Assembly: GCA_012274445.1 (NCBI GenBank)
Contig: JAAROD010000015.1
Coordinates: forward strand, 2,728,001 to 2,792,000
Length of the DNA: 64,000 bases
Source of the DNA: Sclerotiophoma versabilis
Taxonomy: Eukaryota; Ascomycota; Dothideomycetes; Pleosporales; Didymellaceae
Reading direction: 5' to 3'
Position numbers and translations under genes: made by a program. The notes below the pieces were generated by a model. The model was not told the DNA's origin. It worked only from the letters and a program-made list of their open reading frames with translations, and did no database searches. The stretch's first letter is position 1. The number at the start of each line of letters is the position of its first letter. Shown here one piece after another: positions 11,886-22,954 of this stretch.

Positions 11886-12893
11886 TTAAACGCCAATAAC
11901 AATGTTACTTTTCAGATCATTGCGCATGCAAGCAGAGACATAACTTACCTTGTTCCATGGGAGTTCATTCCTGATGAATTCGTCGCCAAAGTCACCACCA
12001 TATGCTTCCGCTGCCACATTGACAATCTTGCCGAACAAAACATCCTTGGCCATGCTCTTATCGTAGGTTCCAAGTTCAGAGTGGCGTAAGGCTTGCAGTA
12101 TGCCTCGCAACCACACTCTTCTGAGGTCATTATCCCCTGTAAGCTGATCGCACCACTGGTAGAGTGCAGAATAGTCCCACGTATCACTCTGCGAGCTCCA
12201 TCTATAGGCACTGCGTAGGGTGTCGTAGATAATGGAACGACTGCAGCCTGCCTCTGCAACAGAAAACAGCACTGTCTCCAGCGTCGGCGGCCTACCAAGT
12301 CGACGGTTGTGATTGAAGAGCTCTACCGCTTCAAGGTTATCTTCCAGGAACGCCCACCGCCTTCCTTCCAAAGCAACTTGACATGTTTCCGGATCTCTCC
12401 AGTTGATTGTCATGCTTGTGGTCCAGAGGAGAAAGCGCAGAAATTGAACCTTGTCTAAGGTCCATGGGCCACGCAGTAGCTTCTTCGGCAGTCGACAACG
12501 GATGAAGGCTAGTCGGGGTAAGTGACTGCGTGAGAAGACCATGGATGTTGCATTTTCGAAGTTCGGAGGCCACTGAGCGTCAAAGCAACCTTCGTCCGGT
12601 GTAAGACCGCATAGACATTCATTACTCTCATACGTCCTAACGATCCAAATCTTGAAGAAGGACCATGACATCCATTTGCTGGCAAATATAGTGGACTGCG
12701 CCGCAGAGCGTACAGCGTAATCGCCACAATTACCTCTGAGATAGTAATCGCACGTGTTATGATAGACGTATTCGCTCGAGAGTCGTGTACCTAACACATC
12801 GGAAGCTCGTACAAGGCTGAGATTGTAGCCTGAGGATGCAAAAATGGGCTGCAGTAGCTCAACCGGTAAGCGCTCGATCGCTGCTATCGCCAT
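11886..12893 (-). CDS. F-box-like protein, otherwise unknown
   Basis: The N-terminus IERLPVELLQPIFASSGY matches a fungal F-box-like helix pair, which would recruit an SCF ubiquitin ligase; no substrate-binding repeat is recognised in the remaining ~300 residues. ATG 12893 is the only good start. The reading frame runs to 11886, but an ideal donor (GTAAGT) sits at 11948 directly after ELPWNK. The last 20 codons may therefore be intron. Possible acceptors give either a 14-residue tail or a ~71-residue tail through 11845. The C-terminus is uncertain. It is divergent from the FAD monooxygenase. Confidence 0.6.
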   Translation of the reverse strand: MAIAAIERLPVELLQPIFASSGYNLSLVRASDVLGTRLSSEYVYHNTCDYYLRGNCGDYAVRSAAQSTIFASKWMSWSFFKIWIVRTYESNECLCGLTPDEGCFDAQWPPNFENATSMVFSRSHLPRLAFIRCRLPKKLLRGPWTLDKVQFLRFLLWTTSMTINWRDPETCQVALEGRRWAFLEDNLEAVELFNHNRRLGRPPTLETVLFSVAEAGCSRSIIYDTLRSAYRWSSQSDTWDYSALYQWCDQLTGDNDLRRVWLRGILQALRHSELGTYDKSMAKDVLFGKIVNVAAEAYGGDFGDEFIRNELPWNKVSYVSACMRNDLKSNIVIGV

Positions 12894-13576
12894 TCTGAAG
12901 CTGCTTGGTATGTTGTCGTGGCGATGTCGAGACGTTGACGTTGATGCAAGTACTGTGATGGCCGCCTAAGTATCGTTGTGGAGATGTAGGTGAACCATCC
13001 GGGGACCGAGGATGCGTTCAATCTGTTGCGAGAAATATTGGGGATACAAGGCAAGATTCAGGCTTTGCCCATCTCGCGCGAAGAAATGCCACACCATGTC
13101 AACGTGAACGCCTGACACGCGGCGCGGTGTAAGCGGCACGAGTTGTAACATGACCTCGGTCTCAGTTACCCCGCTGCTTCTCCACACGCTAATGAGACCC
13201 TACTCGGCTAGCACTAAAAATAAACGGCAGGTTCAACCGGCCCATGCTCCTTTCATCGGCAATATCTCCCTCATCAGTATGTATTGTCTCTCTCGGCCAT
13301 TGAGGGACGAGCGGGGATAATTCCTCCCTGAAGCACACAAGAGCATGTTCAGATCCATGCATGAAGCTACCCGCCGTGTCCCAACCCGCAGACCGCTGTA
13401 GATCACGCATGACACCGGACCGAATTTGGGACAACGTTGGCGTGTCACTGCCAGCACACATCTTAATCGGTGTCCAAACATCTACTGATGCCTGGCGATC
13501 CTCCTAGCTTCGACATTGAAGCTGTCCTGAGCAGTATCGGTTACCGTAGTACCTACCACGCCTTACAATCTCAAAC
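12894..13576. promoter_or_regulatory. Divergent intergenic region of the F-box-like and monooxygenase genes
   Basis: A 683-bp interval between two start codons on opposite strands. It should contain both promoters. No specific site was recognised. Confidence 0.35.
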
Positions 13577-14969
13577 ATGCAAATTATAATCGTAGGCGCT
13601 GGCCTGGCCGGCCTGTCAACTGCTCTCGCCCTCACTCACTCCCAGGTCAAACATCATATCATTCTCCTTGAGTCTGCTTCTGCTCTCGCAGAACTCGGTG
13701 CAGGCGTCCAACTCACTCCCATCGCAACCCGGCAGTTGAAAGCATGGGGCCTTGAACCTCAGCTTCTAGCAGCCTCTGCTGTGCCCAAAGCATGGAACTT
13801 GCGGCGTGGTTCGAACGGAGAGGTGCTCAATCGAGTTCCGATGGACAAATTTGAAGAGTGGTACGGCGCACTGTATGTTGTCGTGCATCGCGCAGACTTG
13901 CATAGGATTCTGTATGAGGCAGTCGTGGCGAGGGGCGTGGAAGTGCGTCTAGATAGCCGCGTAGAAGTGTATGGCATTGAGGACGCGTGGGTGAAATTGC
14001 TGGCTGGAGAGAAATTGGAGGGCGATCTGGTCGTCGCATGTGATGGTATCAACAGCGCAGCTCGAATGCAGTTGCTCAAAAGCTCAGGGAGTAGCATGCA
14101 CCAAGACGAAGAGCTAGAAACAACGAGATGGGCAGCGTACAGACTGATGGCAAATGTGGAAGATGTTAGGGGCGATCCATTGACGGAAGAGATCGTGCGA
14201 GAGCATGCTGGAAACTGCTGGTATGTCTCCTTTGCCTCGAGGCTTCGTCAACCTCACAATACTCAGGGCGGATGCAAACAGATCAGTCATGACATACATG
14301 ATCCGGGACTCGGGCAAGCTCAATCTCGTCCTATCCCATCCTGACGATATCGATACCAGCTCTTGGACACGCGAACATTATCTCGCCGATATCCGACGCT
14401 TCTACAAAGACATGGATCCTTGTGTACTTCGCCTTATCGACCTCAGTACTGGGCCTATTACGAACTGGCCTGTCCACCAGGTTGCCAAGCTCTCTACATG
14501 GATTTCTCACAGTGGTAGATTCGTGTTGATTGGTGATGCAGCCCATGCCATGGCCTTTTATCTTTCCATGGGCGTCTCGCTTGCGATTGAGGATGCTGCA
14601 GCGCTCAGTACAACTTTGGATCTGCATACGTCCAATCCAGAAGGAGTGTCATTGGAAGATGCAATAAGACTGTTTCAGAAAGTCAGGAAGCCAAGAGTCG
14701 AGAAAATCAGAGATGCGAGCTTGCATGCTGGAGCAATGTTGCATCTTCCACCGGGGGTAGAGAGGGGCTTGCGGGACGAGTCTGCCAGAAACGACGCTGC
14801 AGTGACTGAAGCACAGATAGGTGATGCGTTACTGGAGTGGGTCAGCTACGGTATCACAGATAAGAAGGTGAGGGAAGAATGTTATGGATACGATGTCGTT
14901 ACTGAGATGCAGCGACAAGCTCGAGAAGATGGGCTGTTGCTTGCGCCGACATGCCATAACCTCAGTTAA
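13577..14969 (+). CDS. FAD-dependent aromatic monooxygenase (salicylate hydroxylase-like)
   Basis: Predicted flavoprotein that hydroxylates an aromatic or polyketide-type substrate with NAD(P)H and oxygen. IIIVGAGLAGLSTALAL is the ADP-binding GxGxxG motif, GDLVVACDGINSAAR the DG motif and FVLIGDAAHAMAFYLSMGVS the second FAD-binding GD motif. In that last motif the usual Pro after HAM is Phe, a mild deviation. A 46-nt intron (14221-14266, GTATGT...CAG) splices NCW to ADANRS in phase. The protein has 448 residues, normal for the class. Its stop is 15 bp from the stop of the convergent secreted-protein gene. Substrate cannot be assigned. Confidence 0.88.
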
Positions 14970-14984
14970 GCGCTAAATCTTCTT

Positions 14985-15629
14985 CTACCAAACCACTACT
15001 TTCACAAAACCCTTGAAGCTGCTCTCATATCCAGCAGTATCGTTCTCACTCTCAGGCAGTCCCAAAAGCTTGACCTCATAAAAGTCTCTTGTGCTAGTTC
15101 CATCCGCCCCACACACCGCTTCCTCATACCTGAAACCCCATGTGGTCTGGTTTCCCCAACCGATATACACGCCCTCCTGCTCCTTTCCGTCGATTGTGTG
15201 CTTGTACAGCTCCGGCACCAGCGTCGTTTGGTCCTCGGACGGATCGACCACAATAAGCGCGTTGTTTTTGTCGCTGCGGATGCGCAAGGTATCCTGTGCC
15301 TGGATGCCCAATCTTGCAATACCATCTCTGCAGCGCACAGGCGCACGAGCAAACCTGCGCGACGAGCGCAGATCGACACCGAGAACAGGAAGTGTCTTGG
15401 AAGCGAAGTCGATCTTGAACTCATTAAGAAGGAGTCCATTGATGGCTTCGTCTTCGGCGCCGTCCACAACGAATAGCAGGGTACCAGTGAGGTCGACAGC
15501 TGGGGTGTTGATCCATGACGGCCAGTAGGCGCAGTCTGCGGTGCTGCCAAGTTGTTGCGGAGCGACATCAGGGATTGCGGTCGCGGTAGCGATTAAGCTC
15601 GCGGCGGCGAGGGTCACAAACGATCTCAT
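14985..15629 (-). CDS. Small secreted protein, unknown function
   Basis: The start MRSFVTLAAASLIATATAIP is a typical signal peptide with likely cleavage after the Ala-rich core. The mature part is about 195 residues, acidic, with few cysteines (TADCAYW, PVRCRDG, EAVCGADG). It lacks a recognised enzyme motif. A single uninterrupted frame ends at 14985. A cell-wall or secreted role is inferred from the signal only; an effector role would be a guess. Confidence 0.7.
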   Translation of the reverse strand: MRSFVTLAAASLIATATAIPDVAPQQLGSTADCAYWPSWINTPAVDLTGTLLFVVDGAEDEAINGLLLNEFKIDFASKTLPVLGVDLRSSRRFARAPVRCRDGIARLGIQAQDTLRIRSDKNNALIVVDPSEDQTTLVPELYKHTIDGKEQEGVYIGWGNQTTWGFRYEEAVCGADGTSTRDFYEVKLLGLPESENDTAGYESSFKGFVKVVVW

Positions 15630-17167
15630 TTAGGGCAATATTATACAATCAACGGAAGTCTTGTATACTTTTGTAGCTGCGTTAAGTGTGTTGCGATGGT
15701 CTGTTTGTACGGTTGCAGAGTGTTGATGAGAGGTCGCGAAACTTCTTTATAGCGCCACGCGATACTCGTTAACAACTCACGGAAATCTTAATATTACGGA
15801 CCCTAAGAACCAAATGAGAATCCATCAGGATTGGTATCCTAGTCACCGGTCGATGGAAGTGAGATTTTGTTGATCAGGAACACGCACCTTCCCTATTCGG
15901 ATGCCCTCATTTCCACACTGCTGGACCCGCCTGATGTTGCATAATCTGACATAGTTTCGGCTGGGCTGTAGTGATTTAGCCAGTCTTGAAGGCACAGAAT
16001 GAAGCATGTACCAATATCAGCAGACTAACAATGGTCCAGATCGCGAAAGTTTCGACGACCTAGTCTATCCACCCAGACGACATGTCACCGTCTACAATTG
16101 TTACACAACGCTTCTATAGCAGAACTATTGTTCAGGGTACCATCAAAGCAAGATGTTGAGCATATTTAAGAATCCGAATTCCTTCTCGAAGGCAAAATAT
16201 TGAAGAGCAAACAAAGGAGCGTGCTGGAGTATGCTAGCTGTGGCACCTGGGGGAGCTGGATTCTGGCCTGTAGTCGCTACTGTTGCACCCCTCGTCCAAA
16301 ACAGAAACTTTATGTCCAACGGCAGGTTGCCAGTGGTAGGCATAGCTACTAAAATCGTCGTTCGTGGTGAAATTCTCCAACACAGTTTCATCGATCCAGC
16401 CATCCGCCGTAAGTAATTTATCCAAAATCAAACCTAGAAGATTCGGGCCTCGTTTATAGCACTTTGAGCATGTTCTAGTGCGCTGATAAGCAGAACACGT
16501 GAGAAGATCAGTTTTCCGCTTCTTGGCAAGATGACTAGAGCGCCTTTCTCGGCCTCGAGGTCGCCCGCCATGGTGTTCAGGCCATCAGCACAACTGCCCT
16601 TAATGGTAAGCCCATATTTTTGAGCTTAAATCATCGTGAGAATCTTAGCAGCTGCAGCCCCCTTCTCTTCTTCCGGCATTCTTGATCCGCCCTCGCCTTT
16701 CCTTATTCTGGCTGTTGGCAGTCTCAAATCCACGTGGAGCTTGCACTTCCGTTTCTGATTCTGTCCGGCGATCCTCGTTAGATTCCAGTACCTCGTTTTT
16801 GTTCCGTGCCGATGAATTCGACTGGGCGACTCTGGTGGTGGTACTGTTTTCGACTGTGCAGTGCCTAATGTTGTTAGCCCGTTGAACACAATTGGTACTC
16901 CTAATGTTATATATCTGACCGTGCTGTATTGTAGAGCACACCATAGAGCAACTGAAGGCTAGTCATGAGGGTACTGATAACAATTACTACGCTCTGTGTG
17001 TGTTCGTCAATGATGGTCGAGATTTGGAACCATTGTTCAAGTAGAGCAGTCATTAAAGGCATAAAACTGAACCGAAGTTCGCGCGCCAATTAGAATTCTT
17101 GTATTTTTGCCATACTATGAGTTCAAGCCCTCAACTTTACCCCAATTGCTGCAATATCGGAGTAATG
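15630..17167. other. Intergenic stretch, no gene seen
   Basis: The left end is the promoter of the secreted-protein gene. Remaining open frames are short, antisense pairs without motifs. No RNA gene or repeat was recognised. Confidence 0.5.
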
Positions 17168-18926
17168 CTAAGTTTTGCGCTTTCGAATGCGCACTGCAAT
17201 CTTCTCCAAGGGCTTCACCGTGCCGTAAGCAAGCTTGCCAGTCGGAGGCAAAACTGCATCTACTTGCTCAGTTTCGCACAATTGTATTTCGAATTCGGCA
17301 AACAAAACCGCCACTGTGGCCATTTGCAAGGACGAAATGAAGCGTGGTCCCGGATATTGATCACATGTAGTGAGCCTTGTGATAAGATCTCCAAGATCAT
17401 CTGCACTAGATTCACTCATCAGAGTGTCAACACCCTTACTGGATTTGCTCTTTCGCTCAGGCACCAAGAATCGCTCAGCCCAGAACTCTTCAAGAGGCCT
17501 TTCTAGGGCCCGGGGCTGGGCTTTCTTCCACACATCAGTGTTGATAGAGAGATCGTGTGAAAACATAGTCACCGTGGCCCCCTTGCGCAAGGACCACTGC
17601 TTGTCCAGTGGAAAGCCGTCTGTCTCGTTAATGCGTACTACACAGGCCGCTGTTCGAAGCCTTTGCACTTCCGTGAGAACGGACTTGATGAGCGGCTCTT
17701 GAACTATCTCAGAGACATCGTGTTTGTGTGTTATGGGAGAGAAGTGCTGTCTCACAATGGCCGTCATGTTGCGGGTAAGGTGGGACTGGCGCAAAGTTTC
17801 GACCATCGTCCAAAACGTAGGCGATAAGAGTCCGGTGTTGGTCCTAAGTTTGGTCGTTAAAATCCATGTATTTGAAAAGCGCTGTAAATCCGCCTAGGCG
17901 AAGTAACGTACGTATGAATTATGTTCAGCACCTCAGCCGCCCTTACTTTGAAGTTCAGTTCCTCAACTTTGTCAACTTTGTAGGCGTGGTAATGCTCGCG
18001 CAAAAATTGCAAGCCCGTCCTTTCGTTCCACGCTGAGCCATCTTTGACTGGATTTTGATCATCACGGTCATTCGTGCGATCCATTTCAGTGCAGGCGGTC
18101 GTCAACCAAGTTCGCATGCCCTGATGTAAGCGGTTACGTGCATTTGTAGCACCGGAGATCATGAGACGAGGCATACCGGGTATAAATCCTTCAACAGCAG
18201 CATCGAAGTCCAAGTAGTCGCGCACCACTCTGGGATACTCCTTCAGCAGCGCAGACCCAAAGAGCGTATGCAAAGTACACCGAAGAAGTACTAGCTGGAG
18301 GAATGACCATAAATCTTCGATGCGGGTCCAGGTACCATACTGGAACATCTTATCGTGCATATTTGCGGACAGTATTGATATGTAAACCTCAGTTGTTGAG
18401 GCAAGGATTGTGTCCGGAATAAGGTAGGGCATCTGCCCGAGTGTTTTTCCTTCACGGTGACCTTTCTGAGCACTTTTCTCGCTTTGACCAAAATGTTGTA
18501 CAGCTCTAGGCGAGCCGAACACTTTGCCGAGTACCTCGATTCTGCTTGTAGTTGCAGTCAGATGCTCCGGCGCATTCAAGACCCTACTAACATGGGTCGG
18601 ATCTCGCAGGACAACGTATGACCGCGGCCCTGCTCTAATCTTGAACGGAGCGAAAGCGCCATAATCCTGGCTATGAATTTGATCAGCTCATTTTCTGGTG
18701 TTTCTATTTGCAGTTCTACGTACATGAGCTCTGCGAAGTACTTTCGAGCGCCTGTTCGAGCGAAACCGAAGATGTGGAATATGCCAGGTAAAAGATACGG
18801 TATTGTGGAGGGCTCATTTCCGATGGATTTTCTGTTTGCTTTTCGATAAAACGACGCCGAAGTTAGACAGTAAGTTAGGAATGGTAAGAGGACAACAGAG
18901 GCAATGACGAGTAAGACGAGAGCCAT
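17168..18926 (-). CDS. Cytochrome P450-fold protein lacking the heme cysteine
   Basis: Three exons: 18926-18724, 18670-17912, 17843-17168, with introns of 53 and 68 nt that both splice in phase, giving 545 residues. The N-terminus ALVLLVIASVVLLPFLTYCL is a membrane anchor. P450 landmarks are present: QDYGAFAPFKIRAGPRSYVV (β1 region), NTGLLSPTFWTM (I helix end), VLTEVQRLR (K-helix ExxR) and EFWAERFLVP (PERF). The heme-binding FxxGxxxCxG is not. The equivalent position reads CDQYPGPRFISSLQMA, with Tyr where the proximal Cys-Pro-Gly would be. The frame is fully open and introns are clean, so this is either a recently disabled gene or a P450-like protein with a non-oxygenase role. Confidence 0.8.
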
Positions 18927-21900
18927 CCTGACAGAGGACGCCTTAGATGCTCACTTCGTCGACAGGATCCTCAACTCGAGTCTAAAGCTCGTTTAGAAGC
19001 CAATAAGAAGCATATACTTAAAAAGGCTGAAGGGATTAGCTTTGATGGTGGTAACTGTAGAGGAGATGGTTGGTCCGGAAGAGCCACGATTCGGTTCGCC
19101 TACGGCTGATCTTCGGCTGCCCACTTTACCCACCCTACACCTCTAGGCTTTTCACCCTATCTTTGTTACCAAGTGCTCTCATCGGCCGCTGTGATCTCAA
19201 GACAAGCATTGCAGGTACGATCTTAGTCGTTGTTTAGGCTCTAGTAATTTCGGCTTTCGCAATTCCATACTGACAGAAAATATCACCTACTGAACCACTC
19301 CGGTCGTAGTAGGAGAATCATTGAAGATATGTCAACGTTACTTCTCAGAGGTCATGAGTCCTCATAAAGGTGTACGACTGATGATCACGCTGCGCGCATC
19401 CTAAAGTGCTGCCCTGTACTGTATATCACCCAAATTCTTACCCGAATTGCTGCCTGTGCTTTGTGTTCTTATAGAGCCAAGATGAACATACAGTGAGTGG
19501 ATCATAAAATAAAATCAAAATACTTGTCACAGATTGGCGGCATCAACTAGTAGTGTATTGTCACGATAACACATAAATAAGGACTAAAAGACGCAAAGAC
19601 GCAAAGACGCAAAGACGAGCAAAATTAGGGGCCAAATGCGTGAAATATACAGACTTTACATACACGCACCTTTACGTGTTGACTCCAGCAAATCATATAT
19701 GTCTAATAAGGCCATCCGTCAGAAGGATAATATCTTCTGCCTCAAGCGGCATGCCGTGTTAAGAGGATAAGCCATAGAATGTCACTGTTGGTGGAGGTGA
19801 CTTGCACTGCTGAGCAAGCTGTAATTGTATCAATGGTTAAGTGCTGTAGAGCGACAAGGGAGTATTCGTCCGGTCTTCGGATGATCCTATTGCCACATTA
19901 GAAGTCGAAAACGTCAATGTCGTAGAACAGTGTAGATAGAACATTGAAGACTGTACAGAAGAGATGCAATGGATGATGTCGATTTGAATCTAGGATTAAT
20001 GATCTTGTTGTTTGAAGATGGGTGGATGACGCATGCTGGTGACGCGATGATTTGGATGCTCACTGCTAGCCTTTGGATTCTTGCTTAACGCTGTTCAGCC
20101 CTGCATCTGGATTTGTCGTAATGTATAATTTCATATCGACAGTAACTTGATCGACGCAGAGTGCAGGAGGGTCTTCCGGTACCATTCAAGGAGTCATGAC
20201 CATGAAGAGGAAAGAGGACCGCGGAGCAGGCTGCATCTCCTACACACGGCAGATAGTCGAACGCTGGAATCTGAGATCATCTCAGTATAAATGTCTGATA
20301 ATGGCGGAGTCAATGCCGGTTACTGGTGTTATCGTTACGTGCAGAAGCGCAGTCCAAACTGTAGTATAACTGCAGACCTGGTATAGGTTACACGAGCCCA
20401 GCGACCGCTCAGAGATTGGAAACACTACAGTATTTTGGCATTTAGGAATATCTGAAATCTCTATAATAGCTTGAAAAGAGGACAAGCTTTTGACATAGGC
20501 CCATGTTTGGGGAAAGGATCCATTCCCGCTGAGACACTAGCGGCTAGCGACGCTGTGGACTAGAAGACAGCAATTTGTGCGGGACCTCCCGCTTCATTTG
20601 AAATTATGGGATCCCGCTGCAATACCTTGAAGTCTAGGCCTTGTTAGACACTGCGTCGGGCTGTGGCAAGGTAGACCCCCAGTCTCCATGTGTCGCACAT
20701 TGTAACCGTCTCCGCTTCCCGCTGCTCAAATCAATAGCTCTCATAATGGATGTCTTGAGAAACCTCAAGGGTAATTTAGGGTACACCCTGGACCAGTGGG
20801 AGTAATATCCGCTTGATAGCAACTTGCGCCCAGAGTCTATCTAGATGAGACATGGGGTTGTTGCAGCGGAACGCTTCTTCAACTTGATTATCGCCTCATC
20901 ATGGCACGATTATAGTCACTCAGTAGCAGACAGTATACAGATTGTGCGAGTTACTAGTTTTGTTCTGTGTATACTAGATTGTGCGGGGAGCGAGTTCGCT
21001 CCGTTGTATTCGCTGCGCCTCTAGTCTGAGTATCTGGCCATCTGAGCAGGCATAGTCATCAAAGGAGCCTTGGCATGGCAGGGCGAGAATACGGTCGTTC
21101 AAAGTGGCATCTTCAGTCATCTGCATACTTGTTTCGAAAACCTCCATTTGCGGCCTGCGACACTGTATTGGATCAAATGCGATAAGTTGGAGCGATGCGA
21201 TTGCGAAGGAAAGCTGGCGATTGGCTGGATGAGGACGCTTCTGGATCCTTCGCTCGTATCCTGTTAGCAACGAGTGGCTGTACAGCTGTGTCTCATTGGG
21301 CAAACTTCACCACTCCATGTAATGGTGTTATTGCTTTGGTGTCGGCAACGCAGCATCGGAAATTGAAATTGGGATCTCATGTAGCGCATCCGTGCTTCGC
21401 TTCGGCCCTCGATCTCCGACTCTGCGCCACGGATCCTAATTTAGCAATTTTTGAGCTCGAATGACAAGGGATCACCCATAGAACTTACACTATACGCAGT
21501 TTCATTGCCGTACGCTGCAAAATGGACTATGTCGTCGGCTAAACGCAACATAGAGTCACAGCGTCGATGTAGAACGATCGCTACCGTAGTGCTCGCTTCT
21601 CAGTCTTCGGGTTGTCCAGACCCAGCTTATTTGCGACAAGTATTGATATTCGAACACCATATGGCACGATTGCAGGCCGAGTGCACAGAGCCAAGATTGT
21701 CGTAGTCTGACTGAGAGAGGGTGTTGTAACGATAACGCAAAAGTCGCCACCACAATGCCCAAGAGGACCCCTAAGCATAGGGCTACAGAGCTCTACACCA
21801 TGGACATGACACAAAATACTGATCTGCAGGGGCCTATACCGATAACACAAGTGAGCCGCATCTGCAAGCGGACATGTTTTGTTTCGGTGGAAAGCTGAGC

Positions 21901-22079
21901 CTTAGCATTTGATTGGTGACGACGCAGCCCTGTCATAGCTAGAATGTAGTATCAACATATAACAACATGATCAGCCTTTCCATCAAATTAACACACAATC
22001 GCATTAGTAACGAACTCAATTATCATTACGAACCTTGGACACCTCGATTCTCAATTCGGAGCCTACACAGCTTCGTGAG
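18927..22079. other. 3.1-kb gene-poor stretch
   Basis: No frame above about 110 codons and no recognisable domain on either strand. It holds an 8-bp minisatellite at 19587. Possibly an old degraded insertion, but no transposon protein remnant was recognised. Confidence 0.45.
19587..19617. repeat. AAAGACGC minisatellite, 3.9 copies
   Basis: Three perfect 8-bp units plus seven bases of a fourth, in a non-coding stretch. Confidence 0.85.
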
Positions 22080-22583
22080 ATGAACACCACTCCCGGATCA
22101 CGCAGAAGAGCAGCGAGTCAAGGCACAAATCCAAGCTGGATAAGCTCGCAAAGTTCGAATGTAAGTTATCTATTTGTACGCGCATCAGAAATAAGACTGA
22201 CTCGGTTTTCACAGAGCTCCCGCGACAGTGAAGACACAGTACCGGGGAAAGTCAAGCAGGTTATTGCTTGTTGCTGGCGCCACATAGAACGCTTCACAGG
22301 TATGCCTCGTTCGGAAGTGTATCAAGATGGCGAAAGCATGAATTCTTCCTCCTGCTTTGAACTTCGCCGATCAAAGTCGATCAGTCTCCCTCCGCAAACT
22401 CATCCAAGGCGCACAGGCACACACCGCCCTCGTCCGATAGATTTTGCGTACTCGAGACAGGCTAGCTATCAGTTTTATATGGACGAAGACAATCATCCCT
22501 TCATAACCACGCCGTTCGCTGCAGGTGTGGAGGAGAGCAACAGTCCGAAGTTGACAATGCTGGTCATTCCACCCTCGCAGTAA
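22080..22583 (+). CDS. Small hypothetical protein
   Basis: ATG 22080 opens a basic, Ser-rich protein (MNTTPGSRRRAASQG). An ideal 54-nt intron is embedded at 22161-22214 (GTAAGT donor, CTGAC branch, CACAG acceptor). It is a multiple of three without a stop, so spliced and retained forms are both translatable (149 or 167 residues). No domain is recognised; VKQVIACCWRHIERFTG is the most ordered part. Gene reality rests on the intron and codon pattern. Confidence 0.45.
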   Translation: MNTTPGSRRRAASQGTNPSWISSQSSNVSYLFVRASEIRLTRFSQSSRDSEDTVPGKVKQVIACCWRHIERFTGMPRSEVYQDGESMNSSSCFELRRSKSISLPPQTHPRRTGTHRPRPIDFAYSRQASYQFYMDEDNHPFITTPFAAGVEESNSPKLTMLVIPPSQ

Positions 22584-22954
22584 CGACATTTCATCCTCTA
22601 CCTTTCTCTCGTCGACGCTAGGTTCAATTCTGAAAGTTTTGGAAGACAGATTTTGGGGTTCCTACGGATATATGTGCCCCTGTTCACAAATACAGTGCGT
22701 CAGTATTTCGTACAAGTATACAAGGCATAGATTTCATATAGTCGTTGTCAATCCAGTCTACCAATTTGATTCAGTTCAACTTCCATCCCAACATAAACCC
22801 CTGTTAGTGTGACTGAGACACATAATCTGCAACCAGGTCCCTGGGGTCGACATCTTAGAGCCTGGTGAGGCCTAGCCTATTCCGATCTAGCCCTCGCGCT
22901 TCTTCACCCCACTCCAGCCACCTCAAGGTCACAACGCCATGCATCACGGGTGAC

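Noticed and set aside
9380..18926. Methyltransferase, FAD monooxygenase and P450-like genes as a secondary-metabolite cluster
   Set aside because: No backbone synthase (PKS, NRPS, terpene cyclase) is seen in the window, and spacing is loose with unrelated genes between.
18927..22079. Heavily RIP-mutated transposon
   Set aside because: The stretch is gene-poor, but base composition does not look extremely AT-rich and no transposon protein fragments or terminal repeats were recognised.
22865..22954. Upstream extension of the HET gene
   Set aside because: The frame opens at GTG, and the family starts at MRLIDVRTVELRLF, so ATG 22955 is the start.
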